Origin: Maea johnstoni
Taxonomy: Eukaryota; Annelida; Polychaeta; Spionida; Magelonidae
DNA length: 64,000 bases
NCBI GenBank assembly: GCA_963942565.1
Contig: OZ012685.1
Span: 6,090,523 to 6,154,522 of the forward strand
Direction: 5' to 3'
Part shown: one piece after another, positions 47,901 through 58,530 of the stretch
Layout of the letters: every line of letters begins with the position of its first letter
Numbering within the stretch: position 1 is the stretch's first letter
Translations under genes and position numbers: made by a program
Notes under the pieces: model-generated
The model's input: the letters and a program-made list of their open reading frames with translations, nothing else
Databases searched by the model: none
Told to the model about the DNA's origin: nothing

Positions 47901-50900
47901 ATAGCTAGTAGTTACAGTCAAGGTTAACCTAACCCATTCATGACTGTAGCCCTAAAATAACCTGACAATTCTTATGAAAGCATCTTTTAAAGAATACTTA
48001 AAGAATAACATTCATAACAGAACAAATAACCCCTCTTCAAAATCGTCATGAATACATGTGTTACCTTTAAGTTACTTCCAAAAGTATCATAGATGTGGAA
48101 ATACATGTAGAGGCAAACTCCAGGCATCAATTATAGCTTTCACGCTCACTACACAAACCTCTACACACTAAGTCAGTTATTATCAAACCACCCAACATCT
48201 CTACATAGCATAATATAGATAGCTTTCTTGTCACAGGTATAATTGCATTGTAGGTTTATTTTCACCCATCACTCAGGAGGTAGAAATGACCTTCTTCATT
48301 TCTTCATTCATATCTGGGCACTCCTCTGGAAAGTGGTTAGTAGGAGCGTGTCTTATCAGCAACATTAATTAACACTCTTCCTTGCTTATCCTGGCAGCCC
48401 TATTATACCACATTACAACATGCTTCACATGCCCACCACTACGACACCCCATCCCTCCTGCTAACAAAATAAACTTGCCACCCCATCTTACAACATCTAC
48501 ATACATAACAGCACACATACAACATAAACATAACAGAAATGCTACAAAAAACTGGAATTTAACTAAAATTATATAATATTTTTTTATCTTGAATTGGTAA
48601 GAATCTATTCTATAGATGAGACCATCAACAAGACATAATATTACACACAAAACAGAAACATTGAGAAAACTGAAAATATTTTAAAAGAATGTCTTATCTT
48701 TTATCCCGTAACATCAGATACTGGGGTCGGTATTAGTGTTGTTCTACAAATGAGACTCATTCTCTAGATATAATACCATACTTGTAGTTAGTGAATACTG
48801 ATAGTTATTTTATCCATTTGACTATTACAATACCTTATGTTAACATATTGGTAGGAAAACATTGTATGAATGAAGCTATTGCCTCAATAGACAATATCAC
48901 AAGTGTTACATAAACACTGATAAAGTTGAGGGTTTTTAAAGCAAGCTCATATTTTCTATCTGGTTTAAGATGGGAAAATGCCTAATAATGAGAAGCAAGC
49001 CTTGGATGTCTTTTATGTCATATAGTTAACTAGCTGTAGATGGGATTAGTTATCCTGAGAAATAAGCTAATCTCCCTGGGAATGTCAGCAATGCCACAGT
49101 AGCGTCTACAGCAGACACGGGTGACTATTTCAGAACACACAGCAGGGAGATGAGTTCAGTGAACTGCTAACACTTTTTTCAAAGCACATGTTCATTTCTC
49201 AAGAAAAAAGGAAGGAAATAAATGAGTTGCAAGATAAATCAATAAAGAAATCTATTACAAAGTTTATAAAAAGATAAATAAATTCGCTGAAAACTAATTA
49301 CCTGATTATAAATATGATATATTTCAATTTCCATATCAAGTTCCATTGATAGTTTAATTTCACTTTCACCACCATAACTAATTTACATAATCAACATGAT
49401 ATAGTCATTCCGATGAGAAAGTTTGAAAAAACTATCAGTATCTAACCCAATTGATTGTCTGATATACTACCAATTACATTTAGATATTTTGGACAGTATC
49501 CAATATGATATTATAACTATTACAAAGGGTTTCAAAGAATTACCAGTAATTTTACCAACGGCTAGATCTACCAATTACATTTAAATGTTGCAGGCTGTTC
49601 GTGATCATTTAGTGATTGTCCGTTAGCGATCATTGGCGTATTATCAGATTTGCGTGGTCAGGGTGTATTTTTATTTGCCGTTCTATCAGCACCTAATGAG
49701 GGGGGAGACGCTGACCATGTGACCGATGCCATCATGTGACGCAATGCGGGCGGCGGGTGACCGTGGCGGCGACGGTCTCTCAGAGTACTCCACGCTGATT
49801 GATGGAGCTGCTGAGTGCAGGGCCATGCGAGGAGACAGGGGACCGCAGGCCCTGTCACCAACCTAGCGCTACTTCCGGCCAACAGTAATAAACACCAAAA
49901 CACCAGCAGTTTTTGTGGCGCACAATGCCAGACTGGGGTTAGCTTTCAGCTGGTGCTGGAAAAACATGGTTTTAATGTCCAAGGCACGTTCCCCACATTA
50001 GGTCTGGTTCCCCACATATGATCTCTCTACTACTGGGTGGTAGCTAATTGTTATTCGCAGGATGTGCTGCTTAGGAGTCAAGTGATTATAAATGACTTCA
50101 GTATTGAAAGGATCTTGCATAACCACACAGTAAACTATTACCATAGTATACTCATATGAGTATTTGGGAAGTAAATAAACCAGAGAGCTTATCACTGATA
50201 AAACCCTTTGTAACAGTACATAATAGCATATATTTTTAAAAGAAAGCTTCAATAAGTGCAAACGACACTGTGTCAGCGTGAAATGATTTATACATCATAG
50301 GCATTAAAAGAAGGCAGGCCTATGAGGTCCCACCAGTAATAGTATAATCCTAGGTGCTAGTCTAGGAGGTCCAAGCCTCTCCTACAGTTGAGTTCACATG
50401 CATGATTCTGAGACTGGTGTAGTCTGACCTCCCCCCAGCCAGGCGAGCCAGCCTGAGACCCAGACAACACAGGCCTCCACTAGTAATTACTGCGCCTGTT
50501 AGTCATTGGCTAATGAGGGGCACAGCTCTGTCACTGCTCATCTCAATCACACATAAAATACTCTATGATGTCCCACATAATAAGCTTTTGTAGTCTCCTC
50601 AGTTATTAATGAGGCAAACTCAAAGTTGTGTCATAGATTTCTGGCTTGATATCTAGATAGTGTTTCCTTGCAGCCTGAGAATTAGGTTAGTTATATGATA
50701 AATTATAAGTAATATTCACTTTAAGACCACTGACTGAATGGGCTGAGAGTGGTCTTGGAGGAGAGGTGCTCTTCATTCTTGGGCTGAAATGTCTTGTAAT
50801 TGTTTATCATCTAGTCAGATTTAGAAATTGGTCTGTTTAGAAATGTGCTCTTGAGCTTTTTTTTGGCCTATGGCTTGGCTAGGTGACCTAAGCACTGTTA

Positions 50901-53221
50901 ACTTACGGATGATAAGGTCAAACATATAGAAGCTAGGCCATGGACCTGGATACTCATGTTACAGATCCTGTAATGCCCAGCACTCCTATCACAACTATTA
51001 CCCAATCATGACCATCAGAGACACCTGCTACTCACAGGACAGGATGGCAGGCCGGTTAGGACATGTCCAGCAACTGACCACAACCGACCACTAGGAGTGA
51101 TAAGCCTTAATGGAAGGATCAGGGCTTATCTTGTCGTTGGATTCAAACACTTTATCTCTGAGGACAGTACTCTGTTACTCTGGCTAGTATTGGTTATCTG
51201 TAATCTGATCAGGATGTGGGGTGGTGAAGAGGGAGGGGGATGAGCAGAACTTAGGGAAATAGGATAGGTTCATATTTGTAGTCGAGAAGATGCATTTTCA
51301 AAATTGAGTTTGAAGTCTAGTAATAGTAGAGCCTGCCAAACTGCCAGCCTGTCTGTAGCTGTTATACATTGAGGGTGTGTGGGCCGCTGGCAGTTTGATG
51401 GTTCTACGTCACTTTAAGCTGCTTAATTCCCCCGGTAGCCAGCCACACCACCACAACATGCAAAACATCAAACCACTCCGACTTAACAGCAAATCATTTC
51501 CAACTTCTCATCTTAATCTTGCATGGGTCATTAGGGAGGGTGAGGATGAGGGCTCATTCCTAAAAGGGGGTTAGTGTATGCAAAAAGTTTTTAGTACCTT
51601 GAAAAAGTATTGTTTGTATTATGAATGCCTGATCCTTCTTGTGTTTTCATCCTCACACCTGTCTAGTATGAAACTTTCTAAAACTGTAGACCCATATGTC
51701 CCTCTCACCTTCATCAACCGACTTGTCAAGCAGATAGTGGGTCAAGCCTTGTAGTTGTGGCTATTTCATACACATAAAATGCATGATGAATTTTCAATTA
51801 GCTAAAAAACACAATGAATGTGATTTATGACATCCAGTACAAAAGAGCGGCCCACCCATCAGGGCCTGTCTGAAGTAGGCGAGATATGGGCATGGTGGCC
51901 TAATGGCTGCAGCAAGGTGGTGGTCAGTATTGTCCAGCAGTGGTCAGTGGGCACACTGCCTCCATTAAGTCACTTTTCCTGCATGATTACACACACAAAG
52001 AGGGCCTGTTATTAGCTCCCCCATGAGCAGGGGGGCAGTTTGAGGGAGATCATATGTTCCACTCACTGGCTCCCCTGCCTGCCTGCCTGCTGATGCTGCT
52101 GCTGGCCCTAGCGAGACTTCTGGGAAAAAGCCTCCATATAAGCAGCCACGTTTCCTGCCCTAAGCGATTTCGATTTCACTCACAACAGGATATCAGATAC
52201 ATTCCCATGTTTTCATCATTATTTTGAAAACACTGTGTTAGTATACCTTAAAACTTATTTTATCGAAAACTACGTAACTTACAATGTGTGATACATTTAT
52301 CAATATAACATAAATTGTCACATAATTGGTAGCAAATTTATTTAACCAAGACTTCCCTCTACTGATTTTATATACATAAATGTAAATAAGAGTTGCCTCC
52401 CCTGAACCTTCCCTTGAAGCTCTCACCTCCCAGGTAAACAAAGCAAGCTGCAGCCCATAAAGCACACACCTGGAGGAAGAATCCAATCAAATATTCATCA
52501 AGGTTGTCTTGTATAATATATGGCAAAATATGCCCCAGAAGTCAAGTCTGCCTAATATGATGTAAGCTGCAGGCTTCATAAGTTGTATAAGTAGCATACG
52601 TTTATATACAACTGATTTACTCAACCCATTTTCTAGTTTATTACACCAATGGTATGTGGGGGTCTTTTCTACATGTTTTCCTTGCTCTGCAGAGTTTCTG
52701 TTCTAACGAGGTAGGAATGGTGTAAAATATGGCCATGTTCAGTGATTTCAGGTCATGTGATATTTGGCCACCCACAGCTAGGGAGGAATCCATGCAGAAA
52801 TGTTTTGGATAAATGTGCACCTCAAATTGAAGTCTAACTGAGACTAAGGTTCAGTGGCAGACCACAGTGATTTCAGGAACTTTGGAATTTTCATAAAAAA
52901 TGATTGGTAAAAAGTTAATTGAAAAAATAACTATCTCTGATTCTGCATTGTTTTGAGTTACTTGCCAAGTTTTTACATTCACCTCAAGGGACCCAGGTGG
53001 TCAGCAAAAACTCACATATCTTAAATAAAAAGAGCATTTAAAGAAATATTTGAACATATAAAATACAAGTGTGATTCTTTTTCTTAATTTCAATTTCAAA
53101 TTCAATTTCAATTTATGCACCTAGAAAAAACAATGGTATAGAGTAAAGAAACTTACTTTTCTTCTGAGATGTCGATTCCTTCCATCTCAGCGGATACATC
53201 TGCTATCTCATCTTTGAGTTG
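28449..53221 (-). CDS. CYTH: Cytohesin (Arf guanine-nucleotide exchange factor), 10 exons, 5' partial
   Basis: Exons: 53157-53221, 34937-35000, 34410-34528, 33928-34008, 33361-33473, 32571-32719, 31871-31982, 29603-29679, 28957-29107, 28449-28594. All borders are GT-AG and the phases join to 1077 nt, 358 residues plus TAA. Order: end of the N-terminal coiled coil ([20 protein letters not shown]), linker, Sec7 domain with catalytic Glu in [15 protein letters not shown], linker [12 protein letters not shown] domain, basic tail [10 protein letters not shown]. Cytohesins load GTP on Arf1/Arf6 at the plasma membrane after the PH domain binds phosphoinositides. The family is about 400 residues, so roughly 40 N-terminal residues (start Met and first heptads) are missing. 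They were not found to 64,000. The GG linker is the diglycine form. Invertebrates usually have one gene for human CYTH1-4, so I do not assign a paralogue. Confidence 0.95.
28957..29107 (-). CDS. CYTH: Cytohesin exon: PH middle
   Basis: 151 nt encoding [38 protein letters not shown] and [12 protein letters not shown] plus G. Lys of ACKT (Grp1 Lys343) is present. Arg305 of Grp1 is Lys here, a conservative change. Confidence 0.95.
29603..29679 (-). CDS. CYTH: Cytohesin exon: PH strands 1-3
   Basis: 77 nt encoding (G)[20 protein letters not shown] and FEFTT. Counting from Grp1, Lys282, Arg284 and Tyr295 are kept, Arg277 is Asn and Lys279 is Arg. The linker is GG, not GGG. The family's 2G and 3G forms differ by a 3-nt microexon; one in the 2.2-kb intron upstream cannot be excluded by eye. 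Confidence 0.95.
29680..31870 (-). other. Cytohesin intron, 2.2 kb
   Basis: AT-rich. A dispersed phrase ACCCATTCATGCCT occurs at about 31348 and, with changes, at 31568; its reverse is seen at about 38745. This marks a short repeat family, not a gene. The shorter introns at 28595-28956, 29108-29602, 31983-32570, 33474-33927, 34009-34409 and 34529-34936 show nothing beyond splice signals. Confidence 0.5.
31871..31982 (-). CDS. CYTH: Cytohesin exon: Sec7 end, linker and PH start
   Basis: 112 nt encoding [37 protein letters not shown] plus G. The Lys of WLWKQ corresponds to Grp1 Lys273, which contacts the inositol head group. The acceptor could shift by two bases (CAG or CAGAG), but only the first keeps the frame. 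Confidence 0.95.
32571..32719 (-). CDS. CYTH: Cytohesin exon: Sec7 Arf-binding groove
   Basis: 149 nt encoding (D)[30 protein letters not shown] and [19 protein letters not shown]. The hydrophobic groove motif [13 protein letters not shown] and MNRGINDGG are intact. The acceptor region and the first roughly 23 nt are duplicated 74 bp upstream (see 32697-32844). Confidence 0.96.
32697..32844. repeat. 74-bp tandem duplication across an exon-intron border
   Basis: The copies 32697-32770 and 32771-32844 share GACAACA-G-AGCAGG, then GTCTGAAACACAGCAAGAAA and TAATCAACT. The duplicated segment contains the cytohesin 3' splice site, its pyrimidine tract and about 23 nt of exon. The copy therefore creates a decoy acceptor at 32794-32795 with an exon-like start at 32793. 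Identity is high in the intron part and lower in the exon part. Confidence 0.85.
32940..33113 (+). mobile_element. pogo/Tigger-like transposase fragment (CENP-B-type HTH)
   Basis: The frame reads '[20 protein letters not shown]', then '[20 protein letters not shown]'. This fits the second helix-turn-helix of pogo/Tigger transposases and CENP-B: a D-AL-W stretch, R-x5-P-(I/V)SGP, L-x-EKA, then a DF-ASxGW-like end. The Trp usually found before the R-R-P-SGP segment is replaced, and the frame ends where GW should stand. No DDE catalytic part or inverted repeats were seen nearby. It lies antisense in a cytohesin intron, so it is a dead fragment with no role in the host gene. Confidence 0.7.
33361..33473 (-). 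CDS. CYTH: Cytohesin exon: Sec7 catalytic segment
   Basis: 113 nt with [20 protein letters not shown]. The Glu of LPGEAQ is the 'glutamic finger' that expels GDP and Mg2+ from Arf. The brefeldin-resistance-type Phe/Tyr positions lie in this region and the next exon. It ends NSGVFVST plus G. Confidence 0.96.
33928..34008 (-). CDS. CYTH: Cytohesin exon: Sec7 middle
   Basis: 81 nt encoding (R)[17 protein letters not shown] and TDMILVQAL(R). It matches the family segment that reads as 'QVLHAFVELHEFTDLNLVQAL' in human proteins. Both ends are split Arg codons. Confidence 0.95.
34410..34528 (-). CDS. CYTH: Cytohesin exon: Sec7 start
   Basis: 119 nt encoding [20 protein letters not shown] and then [19 protein letters not shown], the first Sec7 helices. 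It is nearly invariant against vertebrate cytohesins ([20 protein letters not shown]). It ends with AG of a split Arg. Confidence 0.95.
34937..35000 (-). CDS. CYTH: Cytohesin exon: linker before Sec7
   Basis: 64 nt completing the split Lys, then [14 protein letters not shown] and [18 protein letters not shown] is the invariant motif at the Sec7 boundary, part of the autoinhibitory linker. The acceptor is TTTATTTCAG and the donor GTAGGT; it ends in phase 0. Confidence 0.93.
35920..36175 (+). repeat. Imperfect ~150-bp tandem duplication
   Basis: Two G-rich blocks with GAGGGG runs are each followed by 'aatgataactctcactgcta' and 'cacaaacac-ccc' (at 35978 and 36129). The middle parts differ by indels. 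Confidence 0.6.
37230..37392. repeat. (GAAT)n microsatellite
   Basis: GAAT/AAAT tetranucleotide repeat, interrupted at about 37262-37305. The minus-strand frame through it reads as a Phe/Ile/His repeat and is not a gene. Confidence 0.9.
38851..38880 (+). repeat. (GTGAGA)n short repeat
   Basis: Four to five units of GAGAGT in an AT-rich intron. It also looks like a string of weak splice donors, but on the strand opposite to the gene. Confidence 0.7.
40046..41617. mobile_element. Non-autonomous hAT-like DNA transposon, 1.57 kb
   Basis: The left end is CAGTTGCGGATCCAGG; the right end read inward is CAGGGGCGGATCCAGG, so 14 of 16 terminal bases match. GACAA stands directly outside both ends (40041-40045 and 41618-41622), a 5-bp target duplication. 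CAG-starting ends with GCGGATCCAGG are typical of one hAT group. Most hATs make 8-bp duplications, but some related groups make 5-6 bp. There is no transposase; the interior is mainly a tandem array (40311-41150) with long G runs. The intact ends and exact duplication suggest a fairly young insertion in the cytohesin intron. Confidence 0.8.
40311..41150 (+). repeat. Tandem array inside the hAT-like element, ~119-140 bp units
   Basis: Seven units share CCAGTCGTTTGCAGACTAAG, TAGCTTGGAAAACCTGAAGT, a G run of 7-17, TTCGTTGATTCTCAAACTT and AGATCACTTGATTCCTTAG. Two unit types alternate: one with GCATAG and a short link (GATACAGTCC), the other with GAATAG (or a variant) and a longer link (ACAGAATTAATTACAGTCC). 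This makes a dimeric higher-order repeat of about 255 bp. Confidence 0.85.
41618..44835. other. Intron stretch without features
   Basis: Apart from a faint tRNA-like string at about 42090-42140 (GAGTGGACAGAGTGG with CACATCCCCA), which may be a worn SINE, nothing was recognised. Confidence 0.3.
44836..45016 (+). repeat. (CTA)n/(CTG)n microsatellite
   Basis: Trinucleotide repeat of ACT with CTG interruptions, about 180 bp. The long Leu, Thr and Val frames on both strands are products of it. Confidence 0.95.
49620..49880. other. GC-rich, CpG-containing patch in the long intron
   Basis: Local GC content rises sharply against AT-rich flanks, with several CpG (GCGGGCGGCGGG, GGCGGCGACGG). The minus frame 49658-49903 is open but has no known domain. 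It could be a regulatory element or an alternative first exon. There is no direct evidence. Confidence 0.35.
53157..53221 (-). CDS. CYTH: Cytohesin exon: coiled-coil end
   Basis: 65 nt reading [20 protein letters not shown] and EK, matching the coiled-coil segment that mediates dimerisation and scaffold binding in the family. The acceptor is CTGTCTTTCAG and the donor GTAAGT. It begins in phase 0 and leaves AA for a split Lys. It stands 18.2 kb from the next exon, yet residue matches and phase make it secure. Confidence 0.88.
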
Positions 53222-53351
53222 CTGAAAGACAGGGAAGACAAGTATAAGTTACTGATGAAGATGGCCAATTTAGCAACTGCTTTGATGTTATTATCAACAC
53301 AGAACTCAGACTTATTTGATTCTGCATGTATATCTTTGCCCTAAGCTAGTG

Positions 53352-53458
53352 TGTATAGTATAGTATAGTACAGTAAAGTATAGTATAGTATAGTATAGTA
53401 TAGTATAGTATAGTATAGTATAGTATAGTATAGTATAGTACAGTATAGTATATAGTAT
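53352..53458 (+). repeat. (TATAG)n microsatellite
   Basis: About twenty units of the pentamer TATAG, with CAGTA/AAGTA interruptions, about 130 bp upstream of the coiled-coil exon's acceptor. Confidence 0.95.
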
Positions 53459-56400
53459 CGTTTATGTATGGTGGGCCAAACACCGATTCATGTCATCTCT
53501 CAGTGGTTGATACTATGTATAACTTCCTATGCAACAAAATAACAGATATGTCACTATGCTGTTGCAACAAGGTATCCACTCCCTAGTTTTACCTGCACTG
53601 AGTAATATTCCTTTGTGTTTGCAGAGGCACAATTATGAGAGAAGCTCCATTGTTTCCCTGCATATGCTGCAACCAGAGAGGATGAAAACTCTGCTATCTG
53701 CCTATGAAATATGTATCGACTGCATTCATAAATCAAAACAGTCAGATCTTATCCATAGGGGATCAATAAATAATTATCATTTGGCTGTGTCTTATTCTAT
53801 TGATGTAGTCACAGGTGCCAAGGATGCTGCAGCAGTGGGAAACAATAGGCTATTGTTCCACCTGGTGCAGGGTCTGAGGGATAATAGGTGAGGCACAGGC
53901 TTGCCCTCTGCACAGGTTGTGCTCATGCTGGGGACAGTGGCATATGTCACCATATAACATAACAAAATAACATTTATTTTAATATCACATACAAGCTACT
54001 GAGGTAATATCTTCTAGGGAAACATGTTCTGAAAATAGTACAGTCCTCTTCCATTTCTTTATCAATTCAATGTGGCTATATACAGGGAGGAATATAGAGT
54101 CTTAACAACTTTCATGTATTCAAATGATTAACATATATGCACTCAGAACCTATAATTATACTACAATGTAACCATCACCAAGGCAGTGTACAAGTCTTTG
54201 TGATGGCTATGTTGCAGTATAATATTATCAAGAATTAGACTTGAAATCATAGATCCTATTGTTGATAAACCCAAACCCACTTGGTAAACCCAAAATCTGA
54301 GCCTTATGTACATGCTTATAAATGCATGTACTTTTAGGATGGAAGGTATCTATTATTTAGATGAATTTCTCAAAAAGAGAAATTATTCAATCTGTCTCTA
54401 ATGATAAAGTTTTTTGTTATATAAAATGATTTGCCTTCATCTTAAAAACAGATATCTGTCAAAAAGGGCAACACAATGTTTTAAGGATCATTGATATTGG
54501 TTTTTTATGTCTCTTGTTTTCTTTTTGTTTTCGGTGAACAATCCTATAATGGGTTAAATTGACATAGAAAGAGCACTTATTTCCATTCATAGCACTACCC
54601 CTAGAAGCTATAATTCACAGTTCTAAACAATCCCAATCAACACCCCTTATCACCACCCAATCTACAAAGTAAACCTTAGTCATCAGATTTCTAATTAACT
54701 CTCTAGCCTGCTAGTGGATTTCCAGTGAAAAGAGGTATAAATCTTTGGCCATAATTGCAGTTCATTTCGTCCTTGTGTAGCAGGAATTAGCATTGGATCA
54801 ATGAGAGAAAATGAGGCACATGTTGAACACAAGCCAAGCACAGCATCCTATGCTATACAAACCTGATGTGGGTTGTAGCCACCACAGCAAAAATAATCCA
54901 AATATTTCCCCGGTCTGCAAAACATACTAAATCTCCTATTACGAAAAGCCTTATAATCCTTCATTGGTAGGGTTAGGTAGCATTCTCCACAACGTTATTC
55001 CAGAAAAGCTAGACATCCACTCTCCTGCGGGTAGATGTAGGATCCCTTGTCACTGTCTGCGCTACATGGTGTATGATCCTATGAGTACCATACATATGTA
55101 GTGAATATGTCTCTTCTGAGTGTGAGCAAAGTGCACCAGATGCACTGGTGTGAAAACTACTCAGATACCTCCCAAATCTGCCATAAATGTCAATATTTCA
55201 CATACAGACACAGACACCTTTCTGGGGTCGCCACTTATCTTGGAAGAAGTGCCTTCATACATAGACAAAAGCCACTATACGGCTACATTATCTGGCCAAT
55301 TTACTAACAAGCCGATAGTCCTGACAGTTGTTTTCATGAGCTGGTTAAGCACTGCATTCAGCAATGAATTTCCTTCAGAGTTCAGAGAGATCCTAAACCC
55401 TCATACATACTCCTGGCACCCCAATCATTATTATAACCAGTATATTGGTTCAGGATTCACTTGGGCAGCTCTCCAGAATTCCCAGACAGACACTGCATTA
55501 TTTCCACTATTGTGTTCCTTTAGGATTCTGTTGGCCACTTCAGCTATGTTGTTTGGCTTTAGTATTCAGTTTGGCGTTAGTTCCTCTATAGATCCCTGTC
55601 TTATCCCAGACGTGTTGGCGGCCCCCTATCTCCCTCAAGGTAGAGGCGGCCTGTTTCTGCACTCCAAGAGCTTCCTAGTGCTGCGATCTGTACACAGACC
55701 ATCAATCCTGGCCTATCCTGGGAGACAGCTACCATTCATATCCCTTGTATGGTCCTTGCAGGCACACTACTCCAGCTGAGTGTCCATCTATCTCTTTGCT
55801 GCTGTCTCCAAGCTTTTGAACTCTTATGAATGAAGCGAGGTATCTTAGAATATCCTTCTCTGACTTTTCACTGCGGTGCTCAGAATACTTCCAGAGGCAT
55901 AAACCCTGTTGCACTAAGTACTCCTACATCCTTGACTGGCTTTTTCCACACTGAAGCTACGAGGATGCCCGAACGTCATGCCCTGTGATAACCATGGCCA
56001 GACTATATATAAAAAGCTGGGTGCGATCTTCACTGAGGTTGACAGAGCTGTGGAGGGAGGGAGGGAGAACTGTAAATTTAGCCACGATTCATACGTGCCC
56101 CGCTACAGACAACCAGACTCGGCTAAATAAGTTCTGACAAGCTACTCCAGCTTGAAAAAACATGTGCAGAGCTGGCCTGCCATTAACCAAGCAAGTATTA
56201 ACCCTAAGAAAAACCACAGCAACAAGTTACTCCGCTGCTGGCAGCTTTAATATGTCAGAGCTCCACTACTGGGGCGAGCATTTAGATATCGGATACAATC
56301 TCCACCAAGGTGTCCAGGGAAATGCAGATCTTGTTCTGGAAACGCCAAATCTTTCCCAATTCCCACAGTAGGAGGTCTGTAAACAAAGTTCTAATCCTTT

Positions 56401-57759
56401 CTATCCATCTCTCGATAAACTTCCTGCCACTTCTATAAGTAACTCCCGAGTTCTCCAGCGGAACTTGAAGGAGATCCCTCTCTCTCCTACCACACACTGT
56501 CAAGTAGGCAGGCGGCGTCCTGCCACAACACTTTTTAAAGATTGTTGTGTATACAGAAGCCTGCGAGTAGCCTGGTACATCAAAGGCCTTACTGGTCTCC
56601 ACCTTCTTCTCTTGCTAGGCAGGCATTCCCTGGATTACTGGGGAATAGTTATGACCAATGACAGCAACAGCTGCTCTGAAGTGCCCTCTGTTGGCAAGAT
56701 ACAGAACCCGAGTGTCTCCGATATCATGGGTGCTGTTCTTGTGCCTGTCCAAACTTCCTGATCCTGTCTCAGACATTAACCTTCTATCCAGGCCAGCCGC
56801 CGCCACGCATATTGCAGTATGCTGTAGTAGAGAGATTGACTGGCGGGCTGTCATAGATATTGCCACAGCCCTCTAATGACTACACAACTTGCCACAGCCT
56901 GTCACACAAATCAACCTATATGATACTAATGAAAATAACTTCAATAAAGCATGCAAGCTTAAAAGAGTAGAAAGAAAGGGGTTAGAGGGGTTCTGAGTAT
57001 CATCTCTCCATCAGAAAATTCCCAATATATGCTTCTAATAAGTACTTATCCCCTAAAAAACTCTTTTTGGGTTGATATTGTCAGAAATGAGTGTGGACTA
57101 CAAGCAAATCATATTTTGAATTATCATTTTTTCCTCTACTAAACCTAATTAACAGTCCATTTTACCAGTACCTCATGATGCTAATTAAGTTTTTAACAGG
57201 TTTTAAAGCCTTCATACAATGTTCCCCAACTTAAGCCCCTTCAATCATAAAACCATATATTGCAAATTCACAAGGGTCTAAAAGTAGAAAATATTGATAA
57301 TGACAATAGAATATTGACTTATGGGATATATAGTGTTAACTTTTTCCAAGCAGATAAGTCCAGCTTATATGATAATAATTGAGAACAAAAGGCTTAGGTG
57401 CCGTATGCTATATAATAACAGCTAACATGTGGGTCTGCATGTCATCATGAAGGTAATTAAACAGTGCCTGCATTAAAGCTAGCTAATCATAGCCTACAAT
57501 TATAGAGGTTTCTATTATATAAGAGCTGAACAACAGCTGGTATAGGCAAATGTGAAAACAATCCTTTTGTTCAGTGAAATGGAGACAAAATTATCATAAT
57601 TGTGTCATGAGTTATACAGGACACAAGTTACACTTTCACAAAGAGAACTTCATAGTACAGCTTGTACCATAAAATTGTTGAATTCTTCATAAATAACTAC
57701 TTTGAGACCAGTTTCTAGAATATTAGGCACTAAATCAGTAAATCTATTACTAGTGTGGC

Positions 57760-57897
57760 TGCTACTACAGCTTGGCTACTACTGCTATTGATACTACTAT
57801 AGTTGTACTTCTACTACAACTACTACTACTACTACTTTACCTACCACTACCACTACTGCTACTGCTACTACTGCTACTGCTACTGCTACTGCTACTG

Positions 57898-57931
<34 letters not shown>
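57760..57931 (+). repeat. (CTA)n/(CTG)n microsatellite, second locus
   Basis: ACT/CTG trinucleotide repeat of the same type as 44836-45016 and on the same strand. A third short tract lies at 61719-61748. Confidence 0.93.
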
Positions 57932-58480
57932 AGTCAATAATATCACCATGGTAGTGAAGTCACACTACCAATAAATATGTTTACAACTGCCTTAACTTCT
58001 TAATTACTCTTGAGACAAACACAGCTTATGTTTGCTTACATTTTCTATATATTAGGGTGTTGTATTGGAAGTGAAGTGTGTGACAGAGAATCCATCATTT
58101 CCTGTGAGGAGCCCAGCTGCTGGCTGGGAGGCCATGAGGGCCATGTGGAGGCAGTTATGACAGGCCTGCTAATACCATCCCAGGCAGGGAGGAAGTCAGG
58201 AGCCTGCTCATGGAATCAACCTTACCTTCCATGTGTCTCTCTACCAGCTACCCTAGCTCAGGGGGTCTGCAGTCAGAACTACAACCTATGCTTGTATGCC
58301 AATCCTTCCTTGCTTGTGCGTACTTAATGTCCAGTGTCTTTACTACATACAATGAGAGTCAGTGTATAAATCAACAGACCACCACTACTGCTAGTGCCTA
58401 GTGTGTGTGTGAGTAGTAGCAGTGCACATGCAAGTGTGTGTTGTGTGTTGCACACGACCCTGTGCCCAGTGATGCGGATG

Positions 58481-58530
58481 GGTACAGGGTGGGGGTATGG
58501 GGTAGGAGGAGGGTATGGGGTGGGAGGGAC
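58481..58530 (+). repeat. G-rich tract, quadruplex-prone
   Basis: Variants of GGGTATGGGGTAGGAGG recur with G runs spaced 1-5 nt apart, enough for a quadruplex by pattern. Confidence 0.6.

Larger units (their letters stand above)
35001..53156 (-). other. Cytohesin 18.2-kb intron
   Basis: About eight times longer than any other intron seen in this gene. It contains the hAT-like element, several microsatellites and a local GC-rich stretch at 49620-49880. Frames inside it (for example 38132-38404, 44323-44612, 48369-48650) show no recognisable domain and no splice-supported exon. I found no nested gene. Confidence 0.6.
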
